This document shows, piece after piece, positions 10,101-17,861 of a DNA stretch of 64,000 nt. A program made the position numbers and the translations under genes. The stretch lies in contig JAUIKF010000011.1 in NCBI GenBank assembly GCA_030430575.1, positions 81,547 through 145,546 on the forward strand, in the 5' to 3' direction. The first letter of the stretch is position 1; each line of letters opens with the position of its first letter. This DNA comes from Bacteroidia bacterium (lineage in GTDB: Bacteria; Bacteroidota; Bacteroidia; J057). The notes below the pieces were generated by a model. It was not told the origin of the DNA. It searched no databases and saw only the letters and a list, made by a program, of their open reading frames with translations.

Positions 10101-10699
10101 TCATCATGATGGGCATGGACTTTTCGATCATCATGAATGGGGTTGGGATTATTGCACTGGCGGGGATTGTGGTAAATAATGGAATCATCCTGCTAGACTT
10201 TATTCATATCAAGCGAAAAGATGGCTTGCCATTGCGTGAAGCCGTAGTAGAAGGAGGATCAATCCGCTTTACGCCTGTCTTGCTGACAGCATCCTCGACT
10301 ATCCTTGGGTTGGTACCATTGGCCCTGTCAATGAACATCAACTTCGAGACCTTGATTCTGAGCCTCGATCCACAATTGTTTTTTGGAGGAGATAGTGCGG
10401 CCTTCTGGGGTCCACTGAGCTGGACCATCATTTGGGGGTTGACTTTTGCTACCCTGGTGACATTGATATTCGTCCCTGTGCTCTATTTTGCCGTCCACCA
10501 CTCTAATGAGAAAGTCCTCAAAGCCCTCGGCTTTTCCAATCCTTTCCCAGAATTTGATGACAATAACAGCGATGAAATCATCCATTTTGACGAAGAGAAA
10601 AAAGCCGCATTGATGGAAGAGAATCATACTGGAGGGAGCAACGGCAATGTAGCATCCGATTCGACAGATGTTGAAGTTATGTCAGCGGACGAGGTTTAA
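7163..10699 (+). CDS. Efflux RND transporter permease subunit (AcrB/MexB-like)
   Basis: 1178 residues, slightly longer than classic AcrB (about 1050), with an acidic tail after the last membrane helix. The first membrane helix is at about 19-35, there are two large periplasmic loops (about 40-335 and 600-960), and the membrane segments show typical RND repeats. The TM4 motif reads MGIVVDNAIVVIEN: Asp406 is kept but the second Asp of the AcrB proton relay is Asn407, a change common in Bacteroidota RND pumps. It exports drugs, lipids or other amphiphiles using the proton gradient. It is preceded by its adaptor with a 47-base gap rich in TTGATTA-like repeats and followed by a strong stem-loop. 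Confidence 0.94.
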   Translation: MKNKFKEFAISSWAIDNRTTIFLLTLVIVLLGYSSYRSLPKENFPEIFWPVMYVSVPYPGTAPADIEKLINKKIEDEVQNIDGVKKVTSAAVQDYGSVFVEFETGVDLSEAKRDVKDAVDRARGELPNDLPTEPQVMDIDFSEFPIMFLNLSGPFDNVALKDYSEAIQDRIEDMSEIRRVDIVGALEQEVHIDLDLYKMQAASISFGDVEQAVAGENVIISGGEMDVDQQKIAVRINGEFNEVNDIGDLLIKSGKGNTLYLKDIATVTDGFKDRESMARLNGDPVITMSVIKKSGENLIDAAAQIETIIDEMRAEEFPEDLTVTVAQDQSVMTKNTLNELTNTIIIGFILVTLVLMFFMGVRDALFVGLAVPLSSLIAFMVIPFFGFSLNLIVLFTFILAMGIVVDNAIVVIENTHRIFHEEGLPIKLAAKKAAGEVIAPVFSGTLTTVAPFTPLLFWPGAIGEFMGFMPMTMIITLFASLFVAYVMSPVFAVSFMKPKSEQKVSYKTLLIYSAVMAALGILFHLGESPLMGNFMFFMIAFVWLNGVILRPLIDRFQQKVIPFLKNGYRNILAWCLKPGRPGWVLAGSFLFFIVSFGFIGANFPKVITFPAQNPNFIMVYNEMPVGTTVEVTDSITRIIEKRVYEVIGDNNPNVKSVVTNIAVGAGDPNSFDQGGAKSNKGKVTVEFVEFKKRADGFSTLEVMEEVRQNIKGIPGTKVTVDKEAGGPPVGKPVDLLLTSENFEELVTTAKGLLAYLDSLNIGGVEELKWNQENERSELIVNIDRVKASQLGMSSGQIGMALRTGIFGKEISKFRPENTEDEYDIILRLGEDYRDDISALLNMNITFMDQSTGSFKSIPISSVADISYSSSYGSINRTDLKKSINLSSNVLDGYNAQEVNDEIAYWIDEFKNQGRFSDEVSVKAGGEIEDQAKEMAFLGMAFLISILFIFLILATQFNSLINVLIILSQVLLSTIGAILGIIMMGMDFSIIMNGVGIIALAGIVVNNGIILLDFIHIKRKDGLPLREAVVEGGSIRFTPVLLTASSTILGLVPLALSMNINFETLILSLDPQLFFGGDSAAFWGPLSWTIIWGLTFATLVTLIFVPVLYFAVHHSNEKVLKALGFSNPFPEFDDNNSDEIIHFDEEKKAALMEENHTGGSNGNVASDSTDVEVMSADEV

Positions 10700-10727
10700 C
10701 TAATTCTCGTTCATTCCCTTAAGAGGC

Positions 10728-10781
10728 GATGGGCCAGTTTTTCAAAGAAGGTTATATACCTTGTAGAGAAACTGGCCCATC
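10728..10781 (+). terminator. Terminator of the efflux operon
   Basis: A perfect 13-bp stem (GATGGGCCAGTTT at 10728-10740 with 10769-10781) and a 28-base loop, 28 bases after the pump stop codon. Confidence 0.7.
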
Positions 10782-10904
10782 TTATTTCACCTACCTACAT
10801 AAAAGTGTGAGGTGCAAACTTTTTAGTGGTTTTTAGCGATCTAGGGGAAAAGTAATTATATTTAGGGATTAAAAACTTTTGGCTACCCTTTAAAAGTCTA
10901 ATTT

Positions 10905-12560
10905 ATGAAAAACTTTTCCTCTACTTTTTTCACACTTCTTTTTTCCTTTCTAGCCATCTCCCTCTCCGCTCAAAATGTAGACAAAAACGTAGTCGTCATT
11001 GAGATCGGAACAGGTACGTGGTGCCAGTTCTGTCCTGGGTCTGCCTTGGCAGCTGACGACATGGCTCATTTTGGAAAAAAGGTCGCCATCATAGAGCATC
11101 ACAACGGGGATGCCTATACTACGACTGATTCGGATACGCGCCTCAACTATTTTGGGATAACGGGTTTTCCTACGACCTACTTTGATGGAGGCTCTGATAT
11201 TGTAGGGGGTGATCTGACCTCTTCTATCGTAAGGCAGTATATACCGCCCTATAATGCCTTGATCAATCAGCCTAGCCCGATTGACATGGACTTGAAACTC
11301 ACCAGTGATGGCATGGGTGGATATACCGCTGAAGTGATAGTGGAGCGCGTTTCTAATGTGGCACCGGCAAATCTCTCCGTACATTTTGTATTGACAGAAT
11401 CGCACATCGCTGCCAACTGGTTCGGGTTGAAGGAACTCAACTTCGTAAACCGCCTCATGCTTCCCAATCATGCAGGAACTAGTGTCAACCTCGCACTGAA
11501 CACGCCTACCACTGTTACCCATAATTTTACCCTGAACGCTAATTGGGTAAAAGAAAATATGCAGATCGTCGCCTTTGTAGAAAATCGTTCGAATAAAGTC
11601 ATCTATCAAGGACTGACTTCAGACCTTTCTACCAATGATCATGCGGTCAATGTAGCGATGGAAGGCTTTGCCGATCAAGATGCGAGTGGACAGTGTGTGG
11701 ACGTAATCGCTCCCAACATTGAAATTCGCAACCTTGGCACAGATCCGTTGACTAGCCTCGACATTCGCTATATCGTTAATACTAGTACCAATAGTACTTT
11801 CCAGTGGACTGGAAATCTGGGGATGAATGAGGTGGAAGCCATCCAGCTCCCTGGCCTTTCTTATGCTTCCTTAGATTCTAATAATTCCCTGGTCATTCAG
11901 CTCACTAGTCCTAATGGGACCAATGACGGTGATATGAGCAATAATTTCTTCAATTATGTATGGGATGCGCCTACACGCTTAGAAGGCGATTATCGCATTC
12001 GCATCCAGCCAGATAACTTTGGCTCAGAAATTCGTTGGGAGTTGAAAGATGGGGCTGGGAATGTTGCGTATTCAGGAGGTCCATACCAAAATAATAACCT
12101 CTTCTTGATCAATAAGCGCATCAACTTACAACCTGATTGCTATACCTTCCACCTTTACGATAGCTTTGGTGACGGACTGGGAACTGACGGATGGGTTGAG
12201 TTAAAAGACCCCAGTTCAGATGTGATGTATAAAGGAGGATATTATGGAGATGGATTGAGCTATCAGTTCACTGTGGAAAGCACCAATGCTATTGCTCCTC
12301 AACTCAGCGCCGATCAGGTAAGCATTTTCCCAAATCCTACCAATGGTCTTTTAACTGTAGCCCTGCAGCAAACCCTTCCAGGCAATGCTGCCATGACTGT
12401 CTACCAAGCAGATGGTCGCCAGGTTTATACGCAACAGCAGTATGTAGGAGGAGGAACTGCTTCTTTCCAACTAGACCTTACAGGCTTGGCTCGTGGTCTC
12501 TACCTCGTCAAAGTAGAAACAGCCGAAGGCCAGCGGGTGGAAAAGATAAGCTTGAAGTAA
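10905..12560 (+). CDS. Secreted Omp28-like thioredoxin-fold protein with T9SS sorting domain
   Basis: 551 residues. A signal peptide ends at SLSAQ (about residue 23). A thioredoxin-like N-terminal domain carries GTGTWCQFCPGS with C40 and C43, followed by FGITGFPTTYFDGG, the pattern of Omp28-related proteins. The middle part is a beta-rich region with a CARDB-like segment (LTSLDIRYIVNTSTN), then a jelly-roll region with DSFGDGLGTDGW, which is common in secreted Bacteroidota proteins. The C-terminal 75 residues (VSIFPNPTNGLL … VEKISLK) are a type A T9SS signal, so it should be exported and anchored or released at the surface. A redox or disulfide role is inferred from the CXXC motif. Confidence 0.88.
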   Translation: MKNFSSTFFTLLFSFLAISLSAQNVDKNVVVIEIGTGTWCQFCPGSALAADDMAHFGKKVAIIEHHNGDAYTTTDSDTRLNYFGITGFPTTYFDGGSDIVGGDLTSSIVRQYIPPYNALINQPSPIDMDLKLTSDGMGGYTAEVIVERVSNVAPANLSVHFVLTESHIAANWFGLKELNFVNRLMLPNHAGTSVNLALNTPTTVTHNFTLNANWVKENMQIVAFVENRSNKVIYQGLTSDLSTNDHAVNVAMEGFADQDASGQCVDVIAPNIEIRNLGTDPLTSLDIRYIVNTSTNSTFQWTGNLGMNEVEAIQLPGLSYASLDSNNSLVIQLTSPNGTNDGDMSNNFFNYVWDAPTRLEGDYRIRIQPDNFGSEIRWELKDGAGNVAYSGGPYQNNNLFLINKRINLQPDCYTFHLYDSFGDGLGTDGWVELKDPSSDVMYKGGYYGDGLSYQFTVESTNAIAPQLSADQVSIFPNPTNGLLTVALQQTLPGNAAMTVYQADGRQVYTQQQYVGGGTASFQLDLTGLARGLYLVKVETAEGQRVEKISLK

Positions 12561-12717
12561 TTCCTGTGTATTTTCCCAAGATTGCTTATTATTGTACCTT
12601 AAATTTATACAAAAGGAATCCAAATACAGGTTTTGGCTTTTGTTAACCTTTCGCTCTTTTGCTATTAACTCCGTTTAACAGCTTTGTTTTTAACTATCAC
12701 AAAATTTACGCTCTACT

Positions 12718-14997
12718 ATGAGAAAATTAATTTTTACGCTTCTTCTCGTCGGCAGTATGCTGACATCCTATGGCCAGTACTATTACCTGACGCATGCTAA
12801 TGGTACAAATCCTGGAGGCCTCAACACTTTGAGTGAGTTTCCAGTAGGCGGCGGACTTGATGCTTCATGGACGACTATCTTGGGACCTAACCAAACTGTC
12901 CCTGCATGGTCTCCTACTATCAACATTCCATTTCCTTTTAGCTTCAATGGTTCTGCTGTAACGCAGTACAAAGTATCTTCATCAGGGGTTTTGACCTTTG
13001 ACGTAGCTGCTACAACTGTTCCTTCTGGTACGAATGCTGCCCTTCCAAATGCTGGTGTCCCAGACCAATCAGTATGTGTATGGGGGCTTGCAGGTCCTGG
13101 TACCAATGACAACATCGTGGTTCAGACATTTGGTAATATGCCTAACCGTCAGCACTGGGTATTCTTTACTTCTTATAACTACACTGGTGGACCTAATAAC
13201 TGCTGGGTATACTTCAGTATCGTACTGGAAGAAAGTACCAACAATATCTACATTGTTGACCAGCGTACGGCTAACTGTACTGCGCCTGCCCTGACATTGG
13301 GAATCCAGATTGACAACATGAGTGCGCACTCTGTAACTGGTTCTCCTGCGTATGTACCTATGGCGACTGACAATGACCCTACCGCAGCGGATAACACTTA
13401 CTATCAGTTTATCCAAGGGGTACAGCCTCAGTATGACATGTCTGCTCTTGCAGTGACTAACGGCACGTGGATGGCACTTGCCAATGCACCATTCAGTATC
13501 CAGGGTGACTTCACGAACTATGGTACGGCTACCATTTCTTCTTTTGATTTCAACTATAGTATCAATGGTGGTGCTACTGTTACGGCCAACATCACCAGTC
13601 CACCACTTGTGACACAAGGCGTTGTTAATGCTACTTCTCCTACTACTTGGACGCCTCCTGCAACAGGTGCGTATACCATTGAAATCTGGGCAAGTAATAT
13701 CAATGGCAATCCTGATGCTAATACTGCCAATGATAAGGTCACTAAGATGGTGAATGTCCATGGACCTGCGATCAACCGTCGTAGCCTACATGAAGACTTT
13801 ACTTCTTCTTCATGCCCTCCATGTCTACCTGGTGGTATCCAGCTCCGTGGGGTACTGGATGCAAATGCTGCTGCTGACCATACGTACATCTCTTATCCGA
13901 TGACATGGCCTAGCACAGGTGACCCTTACAATACTACAGAGAACAATGACCGTCGTACGTATTATGGCGTAAATGCCATTCCTAACCTATTCGTAGATGG
14001 TCAGTGGGACGGAAACCCTAATGTGTATACACAGGGTATTTTCGATTCTTTCCAGGAAGTTCCTTCTTTCCTTACCATCAATGCTGATTACACCATTTCT
14101 GACCAGACTGTTCAGGTCACTGTAGAATTGGATCCATTGCAAGCAAATGCGAGCAATGACCTCAGACTACATGTCATGATCATGGAAGATACTTCTTACA
14201 ACAACCGCTCAAATGACAACCCTAACGGCGAGACTGAGTGGCACCACTATGTGAAGAAGATGATTCCTGATGCTGGTGGAACTGCCTTGCAGCCATTGAC
14301 TGCTGGTAATAAAGTAACCATTCCTTTCCCAGCACATACATTCCCAGGAATGTATCGCCTACCTAACAACTCTGGTGATGCGGTGAACCTCGCTACTGAG
14401 CACAACGTTGAGGACTTCTGTAACTTGGAAGTGATCGTATTTGTCCAGGACAATGCTACGCAAGAAGTACTCCAGAGTACGCGTGCGACCAGAGGATGTC
14501 CGATGATGGCTGCTGCTGTCACCCAGACTCCTGACAATGGTTCTAACAATGGTACTGCTTCTGCACAAGTAGCAGGGGGTGTAGGTCCTTACACTTACCT
14601 ATGGTCTGATGGTCAGACTACTCCTATGGCTAATGGCCTTGCTGCAGGTACCTATACCGTGACTATCACAGACTGTAGTGGATGTCCTACTACCGGTACT
14701 ATTGACGTAGAGTCTAATGTAAGCATCGACGACCTGCTCGAAGCTGGCATCAATGGCTTGAATGTATTCCCTAACCCAAGTAATGGTACATTCACTTATG
14801 AAGTAGACATGAACCGCGTAGACAACCTCGCGATTTCTCTCTATGACATCAATGGAAAAGTTGTTTATACTGACAAAGCTGAAAATGTAAATACATTCAG
14901 CAATACAGTAAGCCTAGAGAATGTTTCTGCTGGCATCTATATGCTCGGCGTACAGACTTCTACAGGTCAGGGATATAAGCGTGTAGTGATTAAGTAA
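12718..14997 (+). CDS. Secreted Omp28-like protein with CPPC motif, SprB-like repeat and T9SS domain
   Basis: 759 residues. A signal peptide ends at SYGQ (residue 20). Residues 25-235 form a beta-sandwich-like domain; about 240-350 is a CARDB-like repeat (FDFNYSINGG … IEIWASNINGNPD). A thioredoxin-like domain follows, with TSSSCPPCLPGG (C366, C369) and YGVNAIPNLFVDGQW. Then come a SprB-like repeat (GPYTYLWSDGQTT … AGTYTVTITDCSG) and a type A T9SS signal (NVFPNPSNGTF … YKRVVIK). The 157-base gap upstream probably holds its own promoter, and a good terminator follows. It is a close sister of the gene at 15497. The exact function is unknown; a surface disulfide-active adhesin is one possibility. 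Confidence 0.85.
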   Translation: MRKLIFTLLLVGSMLTSYGQYYYLTHANGTNPGGLNTLSEFPVGGGLDASWTTILGPNQTVPAWSPTINIPFPFSFNGSAVTQYKVSSSGVLTFDVAATTVPSGTNAALPNAGVPDQSVCVWGLAGPGTNDNIVVQTFGNMPNRQHWVFFTSYNYTGGPNNCWVYFSIVLEESTNNIYIVDQRTANCTAPALTLGIQIDNMSAHSVTGSPAYVPMATDNDPTAADNTYYQFIQGVQPQYDMSALAVTNGTWMALANAPFSIQGDFTNYGTATISSFDFNYSINGGATVTANITSPPLVTQGVVNATSPTTWTPPATGAYTIEIWASNINGNPDANTANDKVTKMVNVHGPAINRRSLHEDFTSSSCPPCLPGGIQLRGVLDANAAADHTYISYPMTWPSTGDPYNTTENNDRRTYYGVNAIPNLFVDGQWDGNPNVYTQGIFDSFQEVPSFLTINADYTISDQTVQVTVELDPLQANASNDLRLHVMIMEDTSYNNRSNDNPNGETEWHHYVKKMIPDAGGTALQPLTAGNKVTIPFPAHTFPGMYRLPNNSGDAVNLATEHNVEDFCNLEVIVFVQDNATQEVLQSTRATRGCPMMAAAVTQTPDNGSNNGTASAQVAGGVGPYTYLWSDGQTTPMANGLAAGTYTVTITDCSGCPTTGTIDVESNVSIDDLLEAGINGLNVFPNPSNGTFTYEVDMNRVDNLAISLYDINGKVVYTDKAENVNTFSNTVSLENVSAGIYMLGVQTSTGQGYKRVVIK

Positions 14998-15018
14998 TCA
15001 CTACCATTTTATCTCAAA

Positions 15019-15050
15019 AAAAAGCCTCTCCAGTGATGGAGGGGCTTTTT
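15019..15050 (+). terminator. Rho-independent terminator
   Basis: A 13-bp stem (AAAAAGCCTCTCC at 15019-15031, GGAGGGGCTTTTT at 15038-15050, one G-T pair) with a 6-base loop and T-run, 22 bases after the stop of the gene ending at 14997. Confidence 0.9.
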
Positions 15051-15053
15051 GAG

Positions 15054-15130
15054 TTTAGGGTTTAGGGTTTAGGGTTTAGGGTTTAGGGTTTAGGGTTTAG
15101 GGTTTAGGGTTTAGGGTTTAGGGTTTAGGG
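15054..15130 (+). repeat. Eleven perfect copies of TTTAGGG
   Basis: Exactly 77 bases of uninterrupted TTTAGGG, directly after the terminator. The unit equals the plant telomere repeat, but the setting is bacterial. It is followed at about 15136-15180 by a looser array of AATCCG-like units. The gap 15131-15496 otherwise holds an imperfect palindrome (about 15236-15365) and the repeat element at 15413-15474; I see no gene in it. Confidence 0.97.
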
Positions 15131-15412
15131 AAATAGTTTTTCTGATCTGTAAAAATCCGCTTAATCCGTAAAACCCGCGGTCCTCTTCAAGTTCGGGGTT
15201 TGGGCTTTGAGGAAAGTCAAACAAATCGTCCTTGTATGAGAAATATCTAAAACTTAAATTGAGTAATGGTTCCTAGGTTTTTGTTTCAATTTAACTGCCA
15301 GGACGAAAATCGAGGGAACCTCATTGTTTTAGATTTAACGCCTCGCTCTTGGGCCAAATATTTCTACTTAACAACCTTTAGGAAAGCTTCAGAATAAATG
15401 AAACCAAAATGC

Positions 15413-15474
15413 ACATAACCTACTGATAATCAGATCATACTTTGATTTTGATTTTCATTTTGATTCTTTCCTTA
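15413..15474 (+). repeat. Dispersed element: 21-nt head plus ATTTTG-like hexamer tail (copy 1)
   Basis: The head ACATAACCTACTGATAATCA (plus G, to 15433) is followed by degenerate hexamers of type ATTTTG/ATTTTC ending GATTCTTTCCTTA. The same element lies inverted at 61971-62038 with the head identical over 21 bases and the tail one hexamer longer. Confidence 0.85.
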
Positions 15475-15496
15475 CCCACCACCAAATCCCTCTATT

Positions 15497-17785
15497 ATGA
15501 GAAAAATGATTTTTACGCTTCTGCTTGTTAGCAGTATGTTAACCGCTTATGGGCAGTATTACTATCGGACGTATTCAAATGGGCAGAACCCTGGAGGCCT
15601 CAACACCTTGGACGAAAACCCAGTCGGACAGGGCCTTGACCCTTCTTGGTTAGTGGTCTTGGGGCCTGTGCAAAGTGTTCCAGCATGGTCTCCAACCCTT
15701 AGTATCCCTTTTAATTTCACTTTTAATGGCTCAATCGTATCGTTCTACAAGGTGTCTTCTACCGGTGTATTGACTTTTGATACGGGGTCGTCAACCCTGC
15801 CTACAGCAGCCAATTCTTCACTCCCAAGTGCGAGTGTCCCTAATAATGCCATCTGCGTTTGGGGACTTACAGGTGCGGGGAGTAATGACAATATTGTGAC
15901 AAAGACTTTTGGTACAACTCCCAATCGTCAACATTGGATTTTCTTTAGCTCTTATAGCTATCCAAGCGCTGGGAATAATTGTTGGAATTATTTCAGTATT
16001 GTGCTTGAAGAGACTTCAAACAAAATCTATATCGTAGATCAGCGTCACAATACCGCTTCAAGTTGTACCCCTGCCTTGACTTTGGGTGTACAAGTGAGTA
16101 GTACCTCGGCAGTACAGGTAATGGGATCCCCCTCCTATGCCCCTATGGCGACAACTGATCGTAGCCCAATGGACAATATTTATTATGAGTTCACCCCAGG
16201 AGTAGCTCCTGCCCATGATATGTCTGCTTCAGCAGTGACTAACCCAAGTTTTCTTGCCTTTGCTTCGAATCCCTTTACCATTTCTGGTGACTTTCTCAAC
16301 CTTGGCACAGCCCCTGTCACCTCATTTGACTTTAATTACTCCATCAATGGCGGTACGCCTGTGACCGGAAATGTGACCGTCGCTTCAACTCCTACAAATA
16401 GCACGGTAAATGCCTCCTCCCCTAACCCGTGGATACCACCAGCTACTGGAAACTTCACCATAGAGATATGGGCATCCAATATCAACGGCAACCCCGACGG
16501 GTTTACCAACAATGATAGGACTTCAAAATCAGTATTTGTTCACGGGCCTTCAGCCAACCGCGTAGTGCTGCATGAGCATTTCACCTCTTCATCTGGCACA
16601 GCCAGTTTACCAGCAAATAACTCCCTCCGGGGCATATTAGATGCTAATCCTGCGGCTAACCATACGCTGATCATGTATCCGATGACTTCGCCAGGACTCG
16701 GAGATCCTTACTTCACTGCGGAATGCAATGACCGTCGGGGATTCTATGGCGTAGGGGGCTTCCCTCGCCTGCTGGTAGATGGTCAGTGGAATGATACCAC
16801 TCCGAATTATAACCAAGGTGTTTATGACCAGTTTCGAGCTGTCCCATCATTCATCGACATCAATGCGACCTATACGATTTCTGACCAAACGGTAGAGATT
16901 GATATTGAACTAGATCCGCTTGAAGACAATACAAGTCCTAACCTTACGGTCTTCACCATGATTCTTGAGGACACTTCTCGCAATAACGCTTCCACCGTCT
17001 CCCCTAACGGAGAAACAGTATGGTACCATTATTTAAAGAAAATGGTCCCTAGTACCACTGGAGTTCCTTTATTAGCAGGGGGCTTAACCAAAGGGGTTAA
17101 AAGGCCTATTACACATCCCCCTTATACCTTTGCAGGCAATTATCGCCTTCCTATGAATTCGGGAGATCCTATCAGCCATTTCACAGAGCATAGTGTTGAA
17201 AGCTTCTGCAACCTTCAGGTACTTGTCTTTGTCCAGGATATTGTGACAAAGGAGATCTTTCAAAGTGTTTATGCGACGAGGGGATGTCCAACGATTTCTG
17301 CTACCGTCACCCAGCAGCCCGACAATGGCACAAATAATGGCAAAGCGACTGCGACTGCGACTGGTGGTGTAGGTCCCTATACTTATCTCTGGTCTGATGG
17401 CCAGACTACCCAAACCGCCAGAGGCCTTTCTGCTGGCACGTATACGGTGACTGTCACGGATTGTAGTGGTTGTCCTACCAATGGGTCGATAGATGTCCTT
17501 TCGAATGTAGGCATCGACGACATGCTCAATGCGGGAATCAATGGAATGAATATATTCCCTAACCCAAGCAACGGCACATTCACCTATCAGATAGACATGA
17601 ATCGTGTAGATGACCTAGCAATCTCTCTCTATGACATCAATGGGAAGGTAGTTTATACTGAAAAAGCGGAAAATGTAAATGTTTTCCACAAAACAGTAAG
17701 CTTGGAGAATGTTTCTCCTGGAATTTATATGTTGGGCGTGCAGACTTCTACTGGGCAAGGGTATAAGCGGGTGGTGATTAAGTAG
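15497..17785 (+). CDS. Sister of the 12718 protein lacking the CXXC cysteines; T9SS domain
   Basis: 762 residues with the same order as its neighbour: signal peptide ending AYGQ, N-terminal beta domain, CARDB-like repeat, thioredoxin-like region, SprB-like repeat (GPYTYLWSDGQTT), T9SS type A tail (NIFPNPSNGTF … YKRVVIK). Where the neighbour has CPPC this protein reads SSGTASLPANN, so both cysteines are gone (residues 367-370, bases 16595-16606), though flanking HEHFTSSS and YGVGGFPRLLVDGQW are kept. The frame is intact, so this is a tandem duplicate that has lost redox chemistry rather than a pseudogene. A structural or decoy role is possible. Confidence 0.85.
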   Translation: MRKMIFTLLLVSSMLTAYGQYYYRTYSNGQNPGGLNTLDENPVGQGLDPSWLVVLGPVQSVPAWSPTLSIPFNFTFNGSIVSFYKVSSTGVLTFDTGSSTLPTAANSSLPSASVPNNAICVWGLTGAGSNDNIVTKTFGTTPNRQHWIFFSSYSYPSAGNNCWNYFSIVLEETSNKIYIVDQRHNTASSCTPALTLGVQVSSTSAVQVMGSPSYAPMATTDRSPMDNIYYEFTPGVAPAHDMSASAVTNPSFLAFASNPFTISGDFLNLGTAPVTSFDFNYSINGGTPVTGNVTVASTPTNSTVNASSPNPWIPPATGNFTIEIWASNINGNPDGFTNNDRTSKSVFVHGPSANRVVLHEHFTSSSGTASLPANNSLRGILDANPAANHTLIMYPMTSPGLGDPYFTAECNDRRGFYGVGGFPRLLVDGQWNDTTPNYNQGVYDQFRAVPSFIDINATYTISDQTVEIDIELDPLEDNTSPNLTVFTMILEDTSRNNASTVSPNGETVWYHYLKKMVPSTTGVPLLAGGLTKGVKRPITHPPYTFAGNYRLPMNSGDPISHFTEHSVESFCNLQVLVFVQDIVTKEIFQSVYATRGCPTISATVTQQPDNGTNNGKATATATGGVGPYTYLWSDGQTTQTARGLSAGTYTVTVTDCSGCPTNGSIDVLSNVGIDDMLNAGINGMNIFPNPSNGTFTYQIDMNRVDDLAISLYDINGKVVYTEKAENVNVFHKTVSLENVSPGIYMLGVQTSTGQGYKRVVIK

Positions 17786-17808
17786 GGGTTTTTCTCTTGT
17801 CAAAAGAA

Positions 17809-17841
17809 AGACCCCGCAGGTTTTCAAAACCTACGGGGTCT
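17809..17841. terminator. Bidirectional terminator between convergent genes
   Basis: A 14-bp stem with one mismatch (17809-17822 with 17828-17841, core GACCCCG/CGGGGTC), lying between the stop at 17785 (+) and the stop at 17862 (-); T-rich on both sides. Confidence 0.85.
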
Positions 17842-17861
17842 ATTATTTCCACACAGATGAA

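Noticed and set aside
10950..11609. 219-codon minus-strand frame
   Set aside because: It lies fully inside the Omp28-like gene and has no recognisable domain; shadow frame.
13069..13761. 230-codon minus-strand frame
   Set aside because: Shadow of the 12718 gene, arginine- and serine-rich translation of antisense, no domain.
15054..15130. TTTAGGG array as a telomere
   Set aside because: The unit equals plant telomere repeats, but it is internal, flanked by bacterial genes and a terminator, and other 7-base arrays of different sequence occur nearby.
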